Source of the DNA: Oxytricha trifallax
Lineage: Eukaryota; Ciliophora; Spirotrichea; Sporadotrichida; Oxytrichidae
Direction: 5' to 3'
Length of the DNA: 64,000 nt
Assembly (NCBI GenBank): GCA_000711775.1
Contig: ARYC01000828.1
Location: 1-64,000, forward strand
Positions 1 through 11,604 of this stretch are shown piece by piece (within the stretch, counting starts at the first letter, position 1; each line of letters opens with the position of its first letter). The translations under genes and the position numbers were made by a program. The notes under the pieces are model-generated. The model saw only the letters and a list, made by a program, of their open reading frames with translations, made no database searches and was not told the origin of the DNA.

Positions 1-1143
1 ATAAGAAAGAGCATAGAGAAGCCAAGCCCACTGTATACTCAAAGCATGATAAAATAGATGGAAATTATGACTGCTTTGAGTGCCATTAGCAATACTCTCA
101 TACAAGAGACTTGAAGAAGCATCTATTAAAAGCTCACAAGAAAGATATAGATATTGAGAATCATGAAGTTGAGCTGAAGCTTCTCAACAAAAGAAAAGCG
201 AGGGAATATTCTAAGGTCGTAGTGCCTGAATAAGCAAGAGAGTTAGAGTTACATTATGAAGGCACGCAACCAACTGACCTCTGAAATAACAAAAATTACG
301 ATCAAGATTTAATACAAGAAAATACCGGTTCTTGCTTAAATTGACCTAGAAACTTCTCTTTAAAGCTACCTAATATTAGAAGACTCCTTTGATAAGAAAG
401 TTATCAATGATCATCAATACGCATACAAGGTGTATCCCTTCAACTATCTCTTAAGTGATGATAAATATTAGATGGAGTTTACAAATGAGTATCAAGTTCT
501 CACTCAAGCAAAGTTAAAAGAGTGTAGTTACTTAATCAAGCTAGATGCTGTTCTCCTTGCCAAGGATCATCTTGCTTTCAGACTTCCACTCTATGAAATG
601 ACCCTAAGAGATTTCATAACTGATCAAAGGAATCATAAGTAACTTGGATAAATAGCAACTCAGACCGTATAAGGCATTAAAGAGCTTCATAAATTAGGGT
701 TTGTTCACAGAGATTTGAAGCCAGAAAATATAATGATAAACTTCTCACCTGTAATAGTAGCAATAATCGATTTCAACAGAGCCTAAAGAGTGGAAGTATC
801 AAGGCTTGGAACTGTAATGGGAACGCAAGGGTACTATCCAGAAAGAGAAGACCGGAGAGATGGAGACTTTTAGTGGGATGTGTGGGCTTTAGCAGCAATA
901 ATAATAGAGTGCGATATGCCTCGCAATGAATACTGCTCTACAAGATGCGAGAAGGATGCTAAACAAAGAATAAAGCAATTTATTGACAAAACAAGAGTAT
1001 CTCAATCAATGAAACAAATGGCAGAGTCAATAATAATTAAACCAAACTCAAGATCAGACATATCAATAGAGCAGTTAGAGTTGTGGATAAGTAAGATAAA
1101 CTTCAGACATCTCCCACATGATCCAAAAGTGCATTTTGAGTGA
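1..1143 (+). CDS. TBE 57K protein, C-terminal part: C2H2 finger plus kinase-like domain
   Basis: Read with TAA/TAG as Gln. The 5' end lies outside the window. A C2H2 finger (CFECHQQYSHTRDLKKH, final His about 250 nt after the window start) is followed by a protein-kinase-like domain: HRDLKPEN catalytic loop near 700-725, then IDFNRA where kinases have DFG, then a GYYPERED stretch resembling the activation/APE segment. The stop is TGA after VHFE. One frame slip lies near 270-290, between the finger and the kinase part. The role of the 57K protein in TBE transposition is not established; finger plus kinase suggests DNA binding and phosphorylation or a regulatory pseudokinase. The family assignment is firm; activity is unknown. 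Confidence 0.85.
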
Positions 1144-1262
1144 TTAAATTAAATACATTTACTATAAATTTCATATTAAAACCTATTAATAACCCCAACC
1201 CCTAACAAATTCCCTACAAATCAAAGCACTTATAAACCTCATTAAGGGGTTTTGGGGTTTTG
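1..1262 (+). mobile_element. TBE copy A, right (57K-side) end
   Basis: This is a telomere-bearing element (TBE) of the Tc1/mariner-IS630 group, cut by the window start. The right end reads AAGGGGTTTTGGGGTTTTG, the inverted C4A4 telomere-like terminus typical of TBEs, followed by ACT, which fits the known ANT target. Only the 57K gene and the terminal repeat are inside the window. Its inverted repeat (about 1180-1262) has the same type as copies C and D (CTCATTAAGG at the inner side) and differs from the B/E type. Confidence 0.9.
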
Positions 1263-1284
1263 ACTGGTGGCACTGTGAAGACAT

Positions 1285-2563
1285 ATGAAGGAATATTATG
1301 ATGAGAAAGATGAATAGTTTTTCTAAAGATATCCATTTTTATTGTATTAAATACTATTCTAATTAATGTTATTTTAATTTTTACAATAATAAATTTTTCA
1401 GATTTATTGCGTAATTAGATACTGAGAATCTTACCTACCCACAAGTAGTGACTGAAGCTCCTAAGAGAGGATTAACAATTCAAGATTTGATGGCTAATCC
1501 TGAATAAGACGGCTGGTTATATCACTGCATTGAACCAAAGGATGGCAAGTCATATGTTTGCAGTCCCTACGATACAGCCCTTTATAAGGCAGCTGGATTC
1601 TATGGCAATACCATTATTAATCCACAAGAGATTCATGATAGAGATCTATACAACATGAACTTGATCAACAAGACTTCCGAAGTCCCAGCTGTTTGAAAGC
1701 AAAACGATCACACCCTCCCATACTGCAAATCTTGGGAAAATACAGAATGGACATCTCAGATCATGAACTTTCCTGCTTAAAAGTATATGATCACATTTGC
1801 GAACACTGCCCAACTGTTGCTCCAAACTTTATCAGACCTGATGGTTGTTGAACAAGAACATGTTGATCTCATTTATCAAATCAAATCTTAATTTCATGAT
1901 TATATAATCATATACATATTCTCACTCTTTCCTTAGAAGTCAAGTAACTTTTATGCATTCAAGTCAGATGAAAGTAGATATGTAATAAATAAATTAACTT
2001 ATTTCCATAAATAATTTATTTTAAATGGAGAACTTTGATAATGACAGCTAAATATATGAGATACCAAACAACCCCATTGCTACAACATCTTTTGGTAGAC
2101 AAAGTTATGGAAGACAAAGAATATAATTAGGACAACGTGTTGACAGATGACTCTGATACTTAGCAAGACCTTAAATCTAAAGCTAAGAGTGATTCTAGTA
2201 GAAGGAAACTATTTCAAAGTGCAAAAACTATGATTGTTTAAGAGCAACTTGGCTCTTAATAAGTTACAAAAATTACTAATAAACTTTTTTTTAATATTTA
2301 TAACTAAGGTAAATTAAAGCTTATTGCCATATAATACATAAAAAGTATTGCGATGTTATAAATATTAAACTGATAATGACGAGCCAAAATAAAAAGACTA
2401 GCTGAATAATGATGATTAGAATGCACTAGATCCTCTGAAATACTCTCAAATCCTCATGATAAATAAATCAATTAAAGATAAGCGCAGTGGGTTTAGAAGA
2501 TCCAATGTCAATGAGGATATTTAGAAAATACTCGAGATAATTAAGGAATAAGATTAAAAATGA
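1285..2563 (+). CDS. hypothetical protein, split germline gene right after TBE A
   Basis: I do not recognise the family. MKEYYDEKDEQFF joins to RFIAQLDTENLTYPQ after removal of a 76-bp IES at 1324-1399. The frame then runs through DGWLYHCIEPKDGKSY and ENTEWTSQIMNFPAQ to about 2038, and further islands follow (VMEDKEYNQDNVLTDDSD, then TDNDEPKQKDQLNNDDQ) with a TGA stop at 2561. There is an in-frame TGA at 1694-1696 and at least one change of frame around 2040-2130, so this is either a decayed duplicate or contains further junctions. The C-terminal part is rich in Gln, Asp and Lys. The start is chosen at 1285 because an in-frame TGA lies just upstream; a TBE sits 20 bp before it. Confidence 0.55.
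1324..1399. other. IES with TTTTTC pointer
   Basis: A 76-bp AT-rich segment is flanked by the direct repeat TTTTTC (1318-1323 and 1394-1399). Removing it with one repeat copy joins two coding islands in frame. This is the usual form of a short spirotrich IES. Confidence 0.6.
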
Positions 2564-2740
2564 GTTCATAATCCTAATGGCAAATAATAGAATATTATTC
2601 TTTTTATTTATTAATTTTAAGTTGATAAATAATATGATACCAAATGATGATTATCATAAAATAATAAATAATACTTCATCATTTTAAACATTATACGAAT
2701 GGCAAATTATAAATGTAAAAAATTGGTACCGACTACTGGA

Positions 2741-3328
2741 GGCTCTAGTGATAGCAGAGACTTGTTACAACATAGACTCTATTCATTCTTTCTAGTTTAG
2801 TAAAAATAAAAATCGACTATTCTAATGCTCTATTAGTGAAAATGGGATATTTTTATTAGCAATCCTACTAGAAGTAAATATAGAAAGAGTTAAATCAATG
2901 GAGTACTACTCAACTAAAGAATTAAGGGACTTCATACACAAGTAGTAAATTCCTAGATATTAAGGTTTTTAAGCAGTTTCTCTCTGCAATTGATTGTCAT
3001 GGTAATTAAATTGGGCATCCTAAAAATTAACGTATAAATAGTTGCTTAAATGAAATTGTAATGAGCTTAATTTCTAAAACGAAGTTAAACAACAGAAGTG
3101 ACTGGATGTTTGTAAAAGCTCTTAGACTTTTCATGTCTTTTTTGCAGTTTTTACATTTCCATTGGATTGAGAATATTACAAAATTAGGTATTCCAAAATT
3201 TTAAAATCTCTGGTTTACTGAAAACTGTTAAGTCCTCAGCTCTAAACTTCTTTGATCTCGGCCTTCCTCATCTATATATAGATAAGAAAGGACAAAACTC
3301 GAGAATAACGGTTTAAAGAGTAAAATGA
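2741..3328 (+). CDS. hypothetical coding island(s)
   Basis: A TGA-free frame from about 2741 to 3254 gives a protein-like text (for example GNQIGHPKNQRINSCLNEIV and SDWMFVKALRLFMSFLQ). An overlapping frame from about 3195 ends in LNFFDLGLPHLYIDKKGQN and stops with TGA at 3326. The two frames probably join through an IES or contain a one-base slip. No family is recognised. The last island is convincing from its composition; the first is less so. Confidence 0.4.
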
Positions 3329-4290
3329 TTCTGTCTTCTTTCCCCATACGTCACTTACTCATTGAATAGATATTATTTAATTTCCATTTAAACAGTGATA
3401 AATAAATTTGATACTATTCATTTACTAGTATACAAAACATTTTATTGGTAAATAATAAAAATTTACTTACATTTTTTGTTGTTGTTGGAAATAGTTGGTA
3501 CCTATTTTATTTTTTACTCTTTTCCCTAGCAATTAGAGATACTTTTTTAATAAATCATAGATATATTATTAAAATTATAAATGAATAATCGCTCCATACT
3601 TAAATTAAAACATTATACCAATATTAAGTAACACTGGTTATAACTAAATAAGAGGCTAACAGACCTTCTAACTTTTAAATACCATATAAACCCCCTATAC
3701 CAAGACTCTTGTCCCAAATAAAATATTAAATTATTGGAGTTAACATTATTAATGAGAGTGAGTGAGTGATCTATATTTAGAGTATTCCTAATAGGATCTT
3801 TTAATTTGGATTATAATATTAATTTACTATATCAATGTTTCAAATCTACTGAAAGCTATATCCATGTAGATAAATTATAAATATGAAAATGAGTCTAATA
3901 GTTTTTCGTTTTAATAAAACTATAAATTATTTAAAATAAATTTGCTTTTATTTATTTAATTTTTAATAATTTATAAATTTGTAGATAGCCTTATGATTAT
4001 TGGATATCAATTTCATATTTTCTAAAAATTTATTACATCACAATTTTTCTTCTCTTAAAACCCTTTAAAAATTTAGTGAATTTTTTTTTAAATTAGGAAA
4101 ACATTATTAATTATCAGATGTGCCTGCTTACATTTATTAAACTTAAATATCTAACTAGCTCTAATGGGATGTGATAATAAAATAATATAATAGGCAAGAA
4201 TGATTTGAATCTAACATCTAAATTTACATTTAAAATATTCATCAACATATTATTATTTAATTTTTAATTAATATAGCTGCCAAAATTTGA
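3329..4290. other. AT-rich spacer, nothing recognised
   Basis: I see no long open frame on either strand, no repeats matching other parts of the window and no RNA gene. It is probably intergenic or eliminated DNA. Confidence 0.5.
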
Positions 4291-5451
4291 ATGGATAATT
4301 ACTTTAAAAATTAGAAACTATTGCCAAACAATATACAAGCTTATCTGGCAATTCTGATTCATGATTAAAGAGGAAGATATTTTAAGGTTTAAGAAGGAAA
4401 AGATTAAACTTTACTATATTAAATAAATTTATTTATTATAATTTAACATAAATTAAGTTTTAATTTCTGATACTAAAAAACAATTTCCTTTTTATATAAT
4501 TGTATTTTTTTAGTATTCGAAGAGAAAGATTCAATGAGCTGCTTTTAGTGCACTCAGACGAAAGAAATAAAGACTATGAAAATAAATTAGCAGAGCTTCT
4601 AATTGACTATCCATGTTTTCAATATCTAGCTGAAGAAAACTTTGAAGATCTTCTGATGCTATCGAGAGAAATTTACATGGAATGTTTGTTACCAGACAGC
4701 ACCATATTTAATTAGGATGATGAGATAGACTGCACTTATTTGATCATTCAAGGTCATTCAAGTGTATACATTACATTTACTTATACTAAGTTTCAAAAAT
4801 CTAAACTTAAAACTGTAAGTTAACACTAGTTCTTTTAACTTAAATTTATCCATCAAAATTTCAAGCATTTAATACTTTCTTTTAGAAGCACAAGTCTGAC
4901 ATGGGTAGTAGGACAATATTCGGTGAATTATCTTTGCTTTTCAAGGGAAAAAAACAGCAACTGTAAAATCTCTAGAAGCATATTACGTGATTATTATACC
5001 AAGAGAGACTTCAATAAGTTTATGTGGTAGCCTATGTTGAAGAAGTTAACACATTATAATCTCATTCTACAGGGCTTTGAACTTCATGGATGGATTAGAA
5101 AATAACACATTATTAATAATAACTTCAAAAACAAGTAAAACTACTCTTTATTCAAATACCCTTGTGGTCAGGCAAAACAATAAATATAAGTACTTGTACT
5201 TTATAAAGAAAGGCAGAGTGAAGATCCTACGAAAAATATAAATCATAGATCATTCAAATAAGGAAGTCACAGTTGAAAAATTATAAATACTATATAAGGA
5301 GCCAAAAGAGTTTCATAGAAAGAAATGCATGGTTAAATTTCTGTTGCTAGAGCTTGCTGAAAATGGCTAATATGAATATATAAAATTCATGACGATTGTA
5401 AAAATTATATTAAATTAAATACGAAGGTCTTAAATACTTAAACCAAAATGA
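4291..5451 (+). CDS. cyclic-nucleotide-binding-domain protein, split germline gene
   Basis: Start MDNYFKNQKLLPNN at 4291, an IES at roughly 4405-4505, then RRERFNELLLVHSDERN and a first CNBD-like domain (EENFEDLLMLSREIYMECL, CTYLIIQGHSSVYITF). After an IES at about 4820-4885 comes the phosphate-binding-cassette-like FGELSLLFKGK. A second CNBD begins FMDGLENNTLLIITSKTSK with YLYFIKKGRVKILRKI. Such tandem CNBDs occur in ciliate cAMP/cGMP-binding proteins and channel tails. No transmembrane segment is seen. Frame slips lie at the A-run near 4950 and near 5050, so it is either a decayed copy or carries sequence errors. Stop TGA at 5449. Confidence 0.65.
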
Positions 5452-5511
5452 TGTAATCATCACTCTTTAAAGTATTTAGTATACTTAATTGACTTATGTT
5501 GCGCTTTTTCT

Positions 5512-5954
5512 CAACCTTCGGCACTTTAAAAAAGTGCCTAAGGTTGCTGCGATTTGATAAATTATTTTATTTTTTCTGTATTTAATTTAATAAATTTCTA
5601 AAAGATTTTAATAATAATACTACAAATTAAGGATTCAAATATCCTAATAAGCATCATAGATCCTTAAAAGATTCATATTTGTCTTTGAGGAACAGTAAAA
5701 TCTTTTTAGGCCTTTTAATAATAATATTTATTTGGATAATAATAAGTATTTTTTAACTTTTTCGTCAGTTTTAGAGTTCTTATAAGGCAATCATAATTCT
5801 TTAAGAATTTGAAAAATTTATCAGAATTTTTGAATTATAAATTTATTCGTTTAAGAGAAACAATGAAAACAGAATGGTTAAATTATTATAAGTTTTAATA
5901 AATTTATAAAATGCCCTCAACCGTCGGCATTTTTGAAAAAAGTGCTGACGATTG
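5512..5954. mobile_element. hairpin-capped element HE1
   Basis: A 443-bp segment with a hairpin at each end: CAACCTTCGGCAC...GTGCCTAAGGTTG (5512-5546) and CAACCGTCGGCA...TGCTGACGATTG (5918-5954). The interior is AT-rich with no gene. The same cap, followed by a TTGCTGC(C)GATTT box, occurs on HE2 at 15965-17023, so this is a repeated family. No target duplication is clear. Confidence 0.6.
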
Positions 5955-6075
5955 AAATAATTAATTATATATGCTATATTTCATGACTAATAACATAAAA
6001 CCTCTTAAATGATTATTTACGATAATTTATTTATTAGGGCCTTTCTAATAATTTATTCATAATTTGCTAATCAAC

Positions 6076-8498
6076 ATGGCTTTAAGAGAATGCTTCGGAG
6101 AAGATTCTGAAGTTATTTCGAGTACTGTTATTACACCCTATGATATTAGCTAGAGACAGCTACCCTGCACCGTTTTAAGAAGCTGCATTTGGAGTGCTAA
6201 TGCATTGGAAAAACGGATTTCTACAATTACATTCCGATGTAACAAGAAAATAATTCCTAAAGTATTTGAGAACTTATCCCCCTGACAAAGTACTTAGACG
6301 TTTATACGTTGAGTAGACTAATGGATGTAATTCAGGAATTTCTTCGTGAAGGACAGAGTAGTAATACCACCATAAATTAAAAGGGATCAAAAGCGCATGC
6401 AAGAGATTTAGGATGAGAATCGATTTTAGTAGCGAAAGAAAAATGAAATAATCCTACCCTATAATAAAAAAAAAGTATAAAACAGGCAAAGAACTATGAA
6501 ATGGAATAAAATTAAACAGCAAGCTTAACTAGAAAAAGCTGGTATAGGAGGCATTTCAAGTAATAAAATCATAGAAAATGGTTATGGTACTAGCCCAATA
6601 GATTTGCTCACATAAATGTCGAATATGAAGAAAGAGAGGCACAATAAGAGAATGTATGAGTTATGAATAGCAAAAGATTTATATTTTGCACAATAATTGT
6701 TGATAGACGTTTGCTTGTTTAAACTTGATTAGAATGTAAAATGAAATTCTCATTCAATAAAAAATATCAAAAATAAAACTTGAAAGTGTCTTAATCTACT
6801 TTAGGGCAAAATTATAATTAAGCCAGTAATAGGCTCTTCAAAGTCTAATTAGTATCTCTGGGCAAAAAATGTAACTCCATCTCCTAGTTTATTAATGAAT
6901 CATCTAAAATTACATCTGGAGGGACTTCAATTTCACAAGAATAAAATAATAATCAAAATCAATAAAATAATTAAACTTCATTTTACGATTTTTACATGCA
7001 AGAAAAAATTGATAGTACCTAAAATTAAAGCGATTCAAAGAATTTATAAGAAAGTGTACTCAATTGTAGACCTTCTCAATAAGAAAATGAATATTATTTA
7101 ATAAATCATAATCGCAGGCAAGTGTAGGTTATTGCAATAGCCAAAGAGAAATTTTTCATAAAGAAAAGCAAAATGACTATTCCAACATAATTGATTCTGA
7201 TATTTTAGCTTTAAATTAAAAAGAAATCTTGTTAAAGCTAAAAATTATTCATAGAAATATTGCTACTGATAAGCCCAAGATTCCACTTGCTCGATTGAAG
7301 AATCTCAACAAATCTTTCTCTGTTAATAGATTAACTCTCAATAAATACAAAAATCAGCTTTCCCCAAGCAGACCATAATCTCGCTCTCTAAATCAAAGTC
7401 TAGTTGACTACCCCGCATAAAATTAAAATTAATGCTCTCGCGTTTAAAGATTGAAAGTAGCGAATTCAATTAGTCAATAATTACTGATTGATGAATATAA
7501 AACAAAGCAGTATCTTATAAAAATAAATGACAAACTTAATCGCTTAAAATTTATACACCAAATGAAAGATAAATAAGAAAAGTATTTGGATTAACTAAAA
7601 TTTTATGCTTAAATGTACACCTAAAATATTTGTGATAGCATAGTTAAAGATAATTATTTATCTCGCTCTATAAAGTAGACATCAGAAAGATTTCAACCTA
7701 TACTAATATAGAAACTACAAAACTAGCAGAGTGAAAAAGTAAAGCAACTCGTTGAGTTAAAGTCAAGATATTAAAGTGAAAAGAAAAAGAAATAATGAAA
7801 TAAAACAAATAGTATAATTAATAAAGAAGAAACTCTGTAGGCCAGAAAACTCTATGTATGAGAGAAATTGATAACATTAGTTTAATTATGAATTGGAAAT
7901 TTCAGCAGATTCTGCTAATTTAGCACTTTTAAAGTTTCAGTATACAAGATTTCTAAAGAGCCAATTTAACTTACAAATTTCCATAATAAATAATGAAACG
8001 GAGTTAAAGTGACCAAGCTTTCAAAATCTAACTAAATTCTCTGAAGCAAGGAAAGAAGGAATTATAGTAAAAGTCTTAGAATTCACAGTTTTAATTTCAA
8101 ATAGCCCAATAAGAATATTAAACTATAAATAAGCGTTCATAGAGCATTAAAAATTTGATTAAAAACAAAGATGACTTCAAGTTGAAAAGAGAGCTTCTCT
8201 AAAGCTGTAAAATAAGACATGAATAATTTATAGAGGGAAGAATCAAATAAAAGATTGGAATACAGAGAAAAACTAGGTCATTTAAACATAGAAAACCAAT
8301 AAATTCACATTCATTGATATAATGCAGCATTGAATAGTCTAAAGCAGCAGTGATGATAAAGTAAGAGATGAAATAATAGAAAGTCTGAAATTAATTATTA
8401 ATGCTCAAAATAAGATAAAGAAAACTAGTAATTAAAGTAATTTAATAATATCTTTGTCGTAGTAGTAATAATAGTATTAGAAGTCTAAAATTAATTGA
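6076..8498 (+). CDS. long hypothetical Gln/Lys-rich protein, split germline gene
   Basis: The family is not recognised. Near the 5' end, after an ATG at 6076, overlapping open frames carry a globular-looking stretch (SYPAPFQEAAFGVLMHWKNG, RKQFLKYLRTYPPDKVLRR). The middle has basic stretches (IKRDQKRMQEIQDENRFQQR). From about 7190 a long frame reads KIPLARLKNLNKSFSVNR and continues through a coiled-coil-like region (KQYLIKINDKLNRLKF, KQLVELKSRYQSEKKK). The 3' part is again Lys/Gln-rich and ends in a poly-Gln run before TGA at 8496. Several changes of frame mark IES junctions or slips. TAA/TAG are used heavily as Gln. It could be cytoskeletal, which is inference from composition only. Confidence 0.5.
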
Positions 8499-9187
8499 AA
8501 TTTCTTTAAATAAAGCAGATTGATAAAATATTTTTTTATTGGTTCACTATTTAAACATCTTGCTTCATTAAAGAATTTTTGAAAATAAAAAAGAAAATAC
8601 ATCTTAAAATAATTATATTAAGTCAGCTTTTGCGAAGTTATTATAAACGTATAGATATTAAAAAAATAAAACATAATTAATAATTGTTGTGCATCCACAA
8701 ACTAGGAATACACTAAAAAACATCTAGAAAATATCATTAGAATCTAAGCTACTATACATATATTCAAAGCCAAAAATGAACTCAAATAAATATGAGACAC
8801 CAAGATAAATTCATTGTTTGGTAAGTAAAAGCTTATATAATTATTAATATGTTATTTGATGGGATTTTGATTTCTATAAATGGCATTAATAATATTTGTT
8901 AATGAAGTGAAAGATAAGATAATTATTAAAGGTGTGAGCAATTCAGATGACAAAAACAATATTAATCATGGATCATCACTTTATAGTTTCAATATATAAA
9001 AAGCTTTTTATTATATTGTTTAACTTCTATAATAAGAGTATTTAAGTCATTTATCAAGAACTATATATTAACGGAAACAATATAAATTATAGTACAAGGA
9101 TCAGCACAGAAAAATAGCAATTAAAATTTTCAACATTAAAATCTCCCTCCATTCATTTTGAGTAAATAAGACCTCGATATTATCACA
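8499..9187 (+). other. spacer with a short coding-like stretch
   Basis: Mostly AT-rich. A frame at about 8926-9165 reads GVSNSDDKNNINHGSSLYSF and later QYKDQHRKIAIKIFNIK, faintly like the ATP-lysine strand of kinases. It could be an upstream island of the MORN gene, which begins just after. Evidence is weak. Confidence 0.25.
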
Positions 9188-10101
9188 ATGCAGGCATAGG
9201 ATCGCGTTTATATAGACGAATTTAAGGACTTAGGAGATGGCAGATTATACAAGGGCTAATGCAACAAAAAGACTAGAGAGAGATGGTCTTGGTATATAAT
9301 TCTGGCAAGATGGATCTAAGTATGAGGGATTGTGGAGACACGATAAAGCAATGGCTAAGGCAGAATGACTCATGAAAATATTATCTCATAAAAATAAATG
9401 ATTTAATCTTAAGTCTTCATTAATGTATAATGACTTTCATTTTACTAAGTAAGGAAATATTCAAATTATTAATAAATTGAATTTAATCATGGAATTGAGT
9501 CATATACGAGGGTGAATGGAGAGATGATAAAGCATATGGTTTAGGTCTATTCATAGACACTCACGGAGCTCGGTATGAGGGTGAATGAATAGAAGATATG
9601 CAGCATGGTTTTGGCACTGAGACTTGGGACAATTATAGTGCCAAATACACTGATTATTTTTTCAAAGGAAAGAAGCATGGCAAGGGCAGATTCGAATGGG
9701 AAGATGGTAGTTATTAATATGGAGACTTTGTAGATGACCAGTTCCAAGGTTTCGGGAAGTATTACTTTGTAGATTTTGAGAAAGTATACCAAGGGGAATT
9801 CAGAATGAGTAACATGGAGGGACGTGGAATGGAAATCTGGAGCGATGGTCGCAAGAACAAAGGTTACTTCAAAAATGGAAAGAAAGACGGAGAAGGCACC
9901 TTTGAATGGCCCAATGGAAACAAATACATTGGTAGTTGGAGAAGAGGGAGCAACATGGTATTGGTATATGGGCAAGCTCCAAAGAAAGGTATTAAGCGTC
10001 AGGGTGAATGGGTTGATTGCAAGAAGCATAGATGGATTTCAGGCATTGAAATGCTTTCTCAACCATCACCATCAAGAGGAGGTCAATTCAAAGCTTTTTA
10101 A
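9188..10101 (+). CDS. MORN-repeat protein, split germline gene
   Basis: From MQAQDRVYIDEFKDLGDGR on, about ten MORN units are visible, for example YKGQCNKKTRE, YEGLWRHDKA, YEGEWRDDKAYGLGLF, KGKKHGKGRFEW, YQGEFRMSNMEGRGMEIW and KGYFKNGKKDGEGTFEW. MORN repeats bind membranes or scaffold cytoskeletal complexes; in ciliates they occur in many lipid-kinase and cortical proteins. An IES lies at about 9370-9495. A TGA at 9586-9588 occupies the Trp position of one repeat (YEGE-TGA). One-base slips lie near 9275, 9350, 9945 and 9990. With TAA as Gln the frame continues to TGA at 10240, so the true 3' end is uncertain. No catalytic domain is seen. Confidence 0.75.
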
Positions 10102-10619
10102 TTTAAAAATTTTTTAAATGAGACTATAGATATGTTATTACACAAGCTATCATATATTATATAATATAGAGTAAGTCAAAGAATCTCATTCGAAAAATTT
10201 ATTTATGACATTGCAATTTTTGCACAATTTTTTCTACCTTGATATTATATCTCACTTTATTTAAGCTAAACTCATTTATTGCATTTATAATGAATATATA
10301 CCTTTTCTGAAACCTCTAATTCAATTAAAATTTAGTGTTAAAAAATAAACAAAATAAACTTGATGACTTTTCAGTAAAGAAGTGCTATAATTATTATAAT
10401 ATAGAAGATAACATAATTAAAACATAAAATAAATAAATAAGTTAGATTTTGAATGAATTTTAGAATAATTAAATAATATTGCGTATAAAATGATATCTAG
10501 TAGCCTAAATTTACTTTTAAAAATGCTAAAAGGTAATTATCAGTTTACTCTCTTATTTAAATCATAAATTTAATCTTGATGATTAACGAGTTATACTCAA
10601 AATTAAATATTTATCAATT

Positions 10620-11277
10620 CACTGTTTAATACTAAAATCAAACCATCAATTTTAGTCGGACTTAGACGTACCTGAAAGTGCTTTGACGTGGCAATCAATG
10701 ACGTGGCAAGTCGTGAACTAGAGAAACTCCAAAAAACCACCTCGCCCCCCATTTCACTTCTCCCTGATTTGAGATGCATACGAGATAAGAGCCTAGCTAT
10801 TGACTAGGAGTATCTCCCGCAGAGCTCACAGTGATCCGCTTCCTGTAAATAATTAAAGGGGAGTCTGGAGTAAACTTTTACCAGGTTCCACCGCTTCTGA
10901 GATAGTAGTCTATTCCTTTCGCTTTGATATCCTCATTAACCCGACCTGGTGTGGGAGGAAAATCATTATCGTAGGCTTCTATGGTTCTCATCGTCTCACT
11001 TTTGAAGGTTGAGCACCACCTTCATCCTGCTCCCTATTACCTAGGAAACTGAACTCACGCCAGGATGCTCATCTAATGCAGAGAAATCCTAAGCGCAGAC
11101 ATCTCGAGGAGTTTAGGATCTGACAGATTGAACCCCGCTGACTGGCCCCTAATGCGGTGAACCCAGCAACCCCCTGCCTACCCTCAGCATGCCTTAGTGT
11201 AGTAGAAAGCTCTATTAGAAAGTCTCCAGCCTCGGTCCCCTGTGGGTCACCCTATCCTTATAACTTTCTAATTTTAA
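10620..11277 (+). repeat. dispersed 660-bp repeat, copy R1
   Basis: This segment is clearly less AT-rich than its surroundings and matches 44496-45156 almost throughout in the same orientation, from CACTGTTTAATACTAAAATC to CCTTATAACTTTCTAATTT. The differences are substitutions and small indels. No long ORF is shared by both copies, which argues for a non-coding or decayed element. The AT-rich 3' flank could be a retroposon tail. Only short imperfect complementarity links the two ends. Confidence 0.65.
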
Positions 11278-11604
11278 TAATAATAAAAAATTTAATCTTA
11301 ATTTATGCATTATACAGATTCTTTAATTGCTTTGAGATTCATGATCTTAAAAGCTTCTATTTAGGTTTCATAAAAATAATATAGTTAGAATTGATAGAAA
11401 TAAATAAATATTCATTCATATGATTGGTAATTAAATAACCAGAGAGGTGCCTTATAAACTTACTAAAACTTAAATATATTCTCAAACAAAACAACCTATA
11501 AAATTAAAAATATCCTTATTAATTTTTTCTTGTTATAATTGCCAATCTTGAATATTGAATATGTTCATTAAGTAATCTCAATTTATATTAATTACTTGCA
11601 AATT

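Noticed and set aside
9547-10029. 160-codon minus-strand open frame
   Set aside because: It is a shadow of the MORN repeats on the plus strand.
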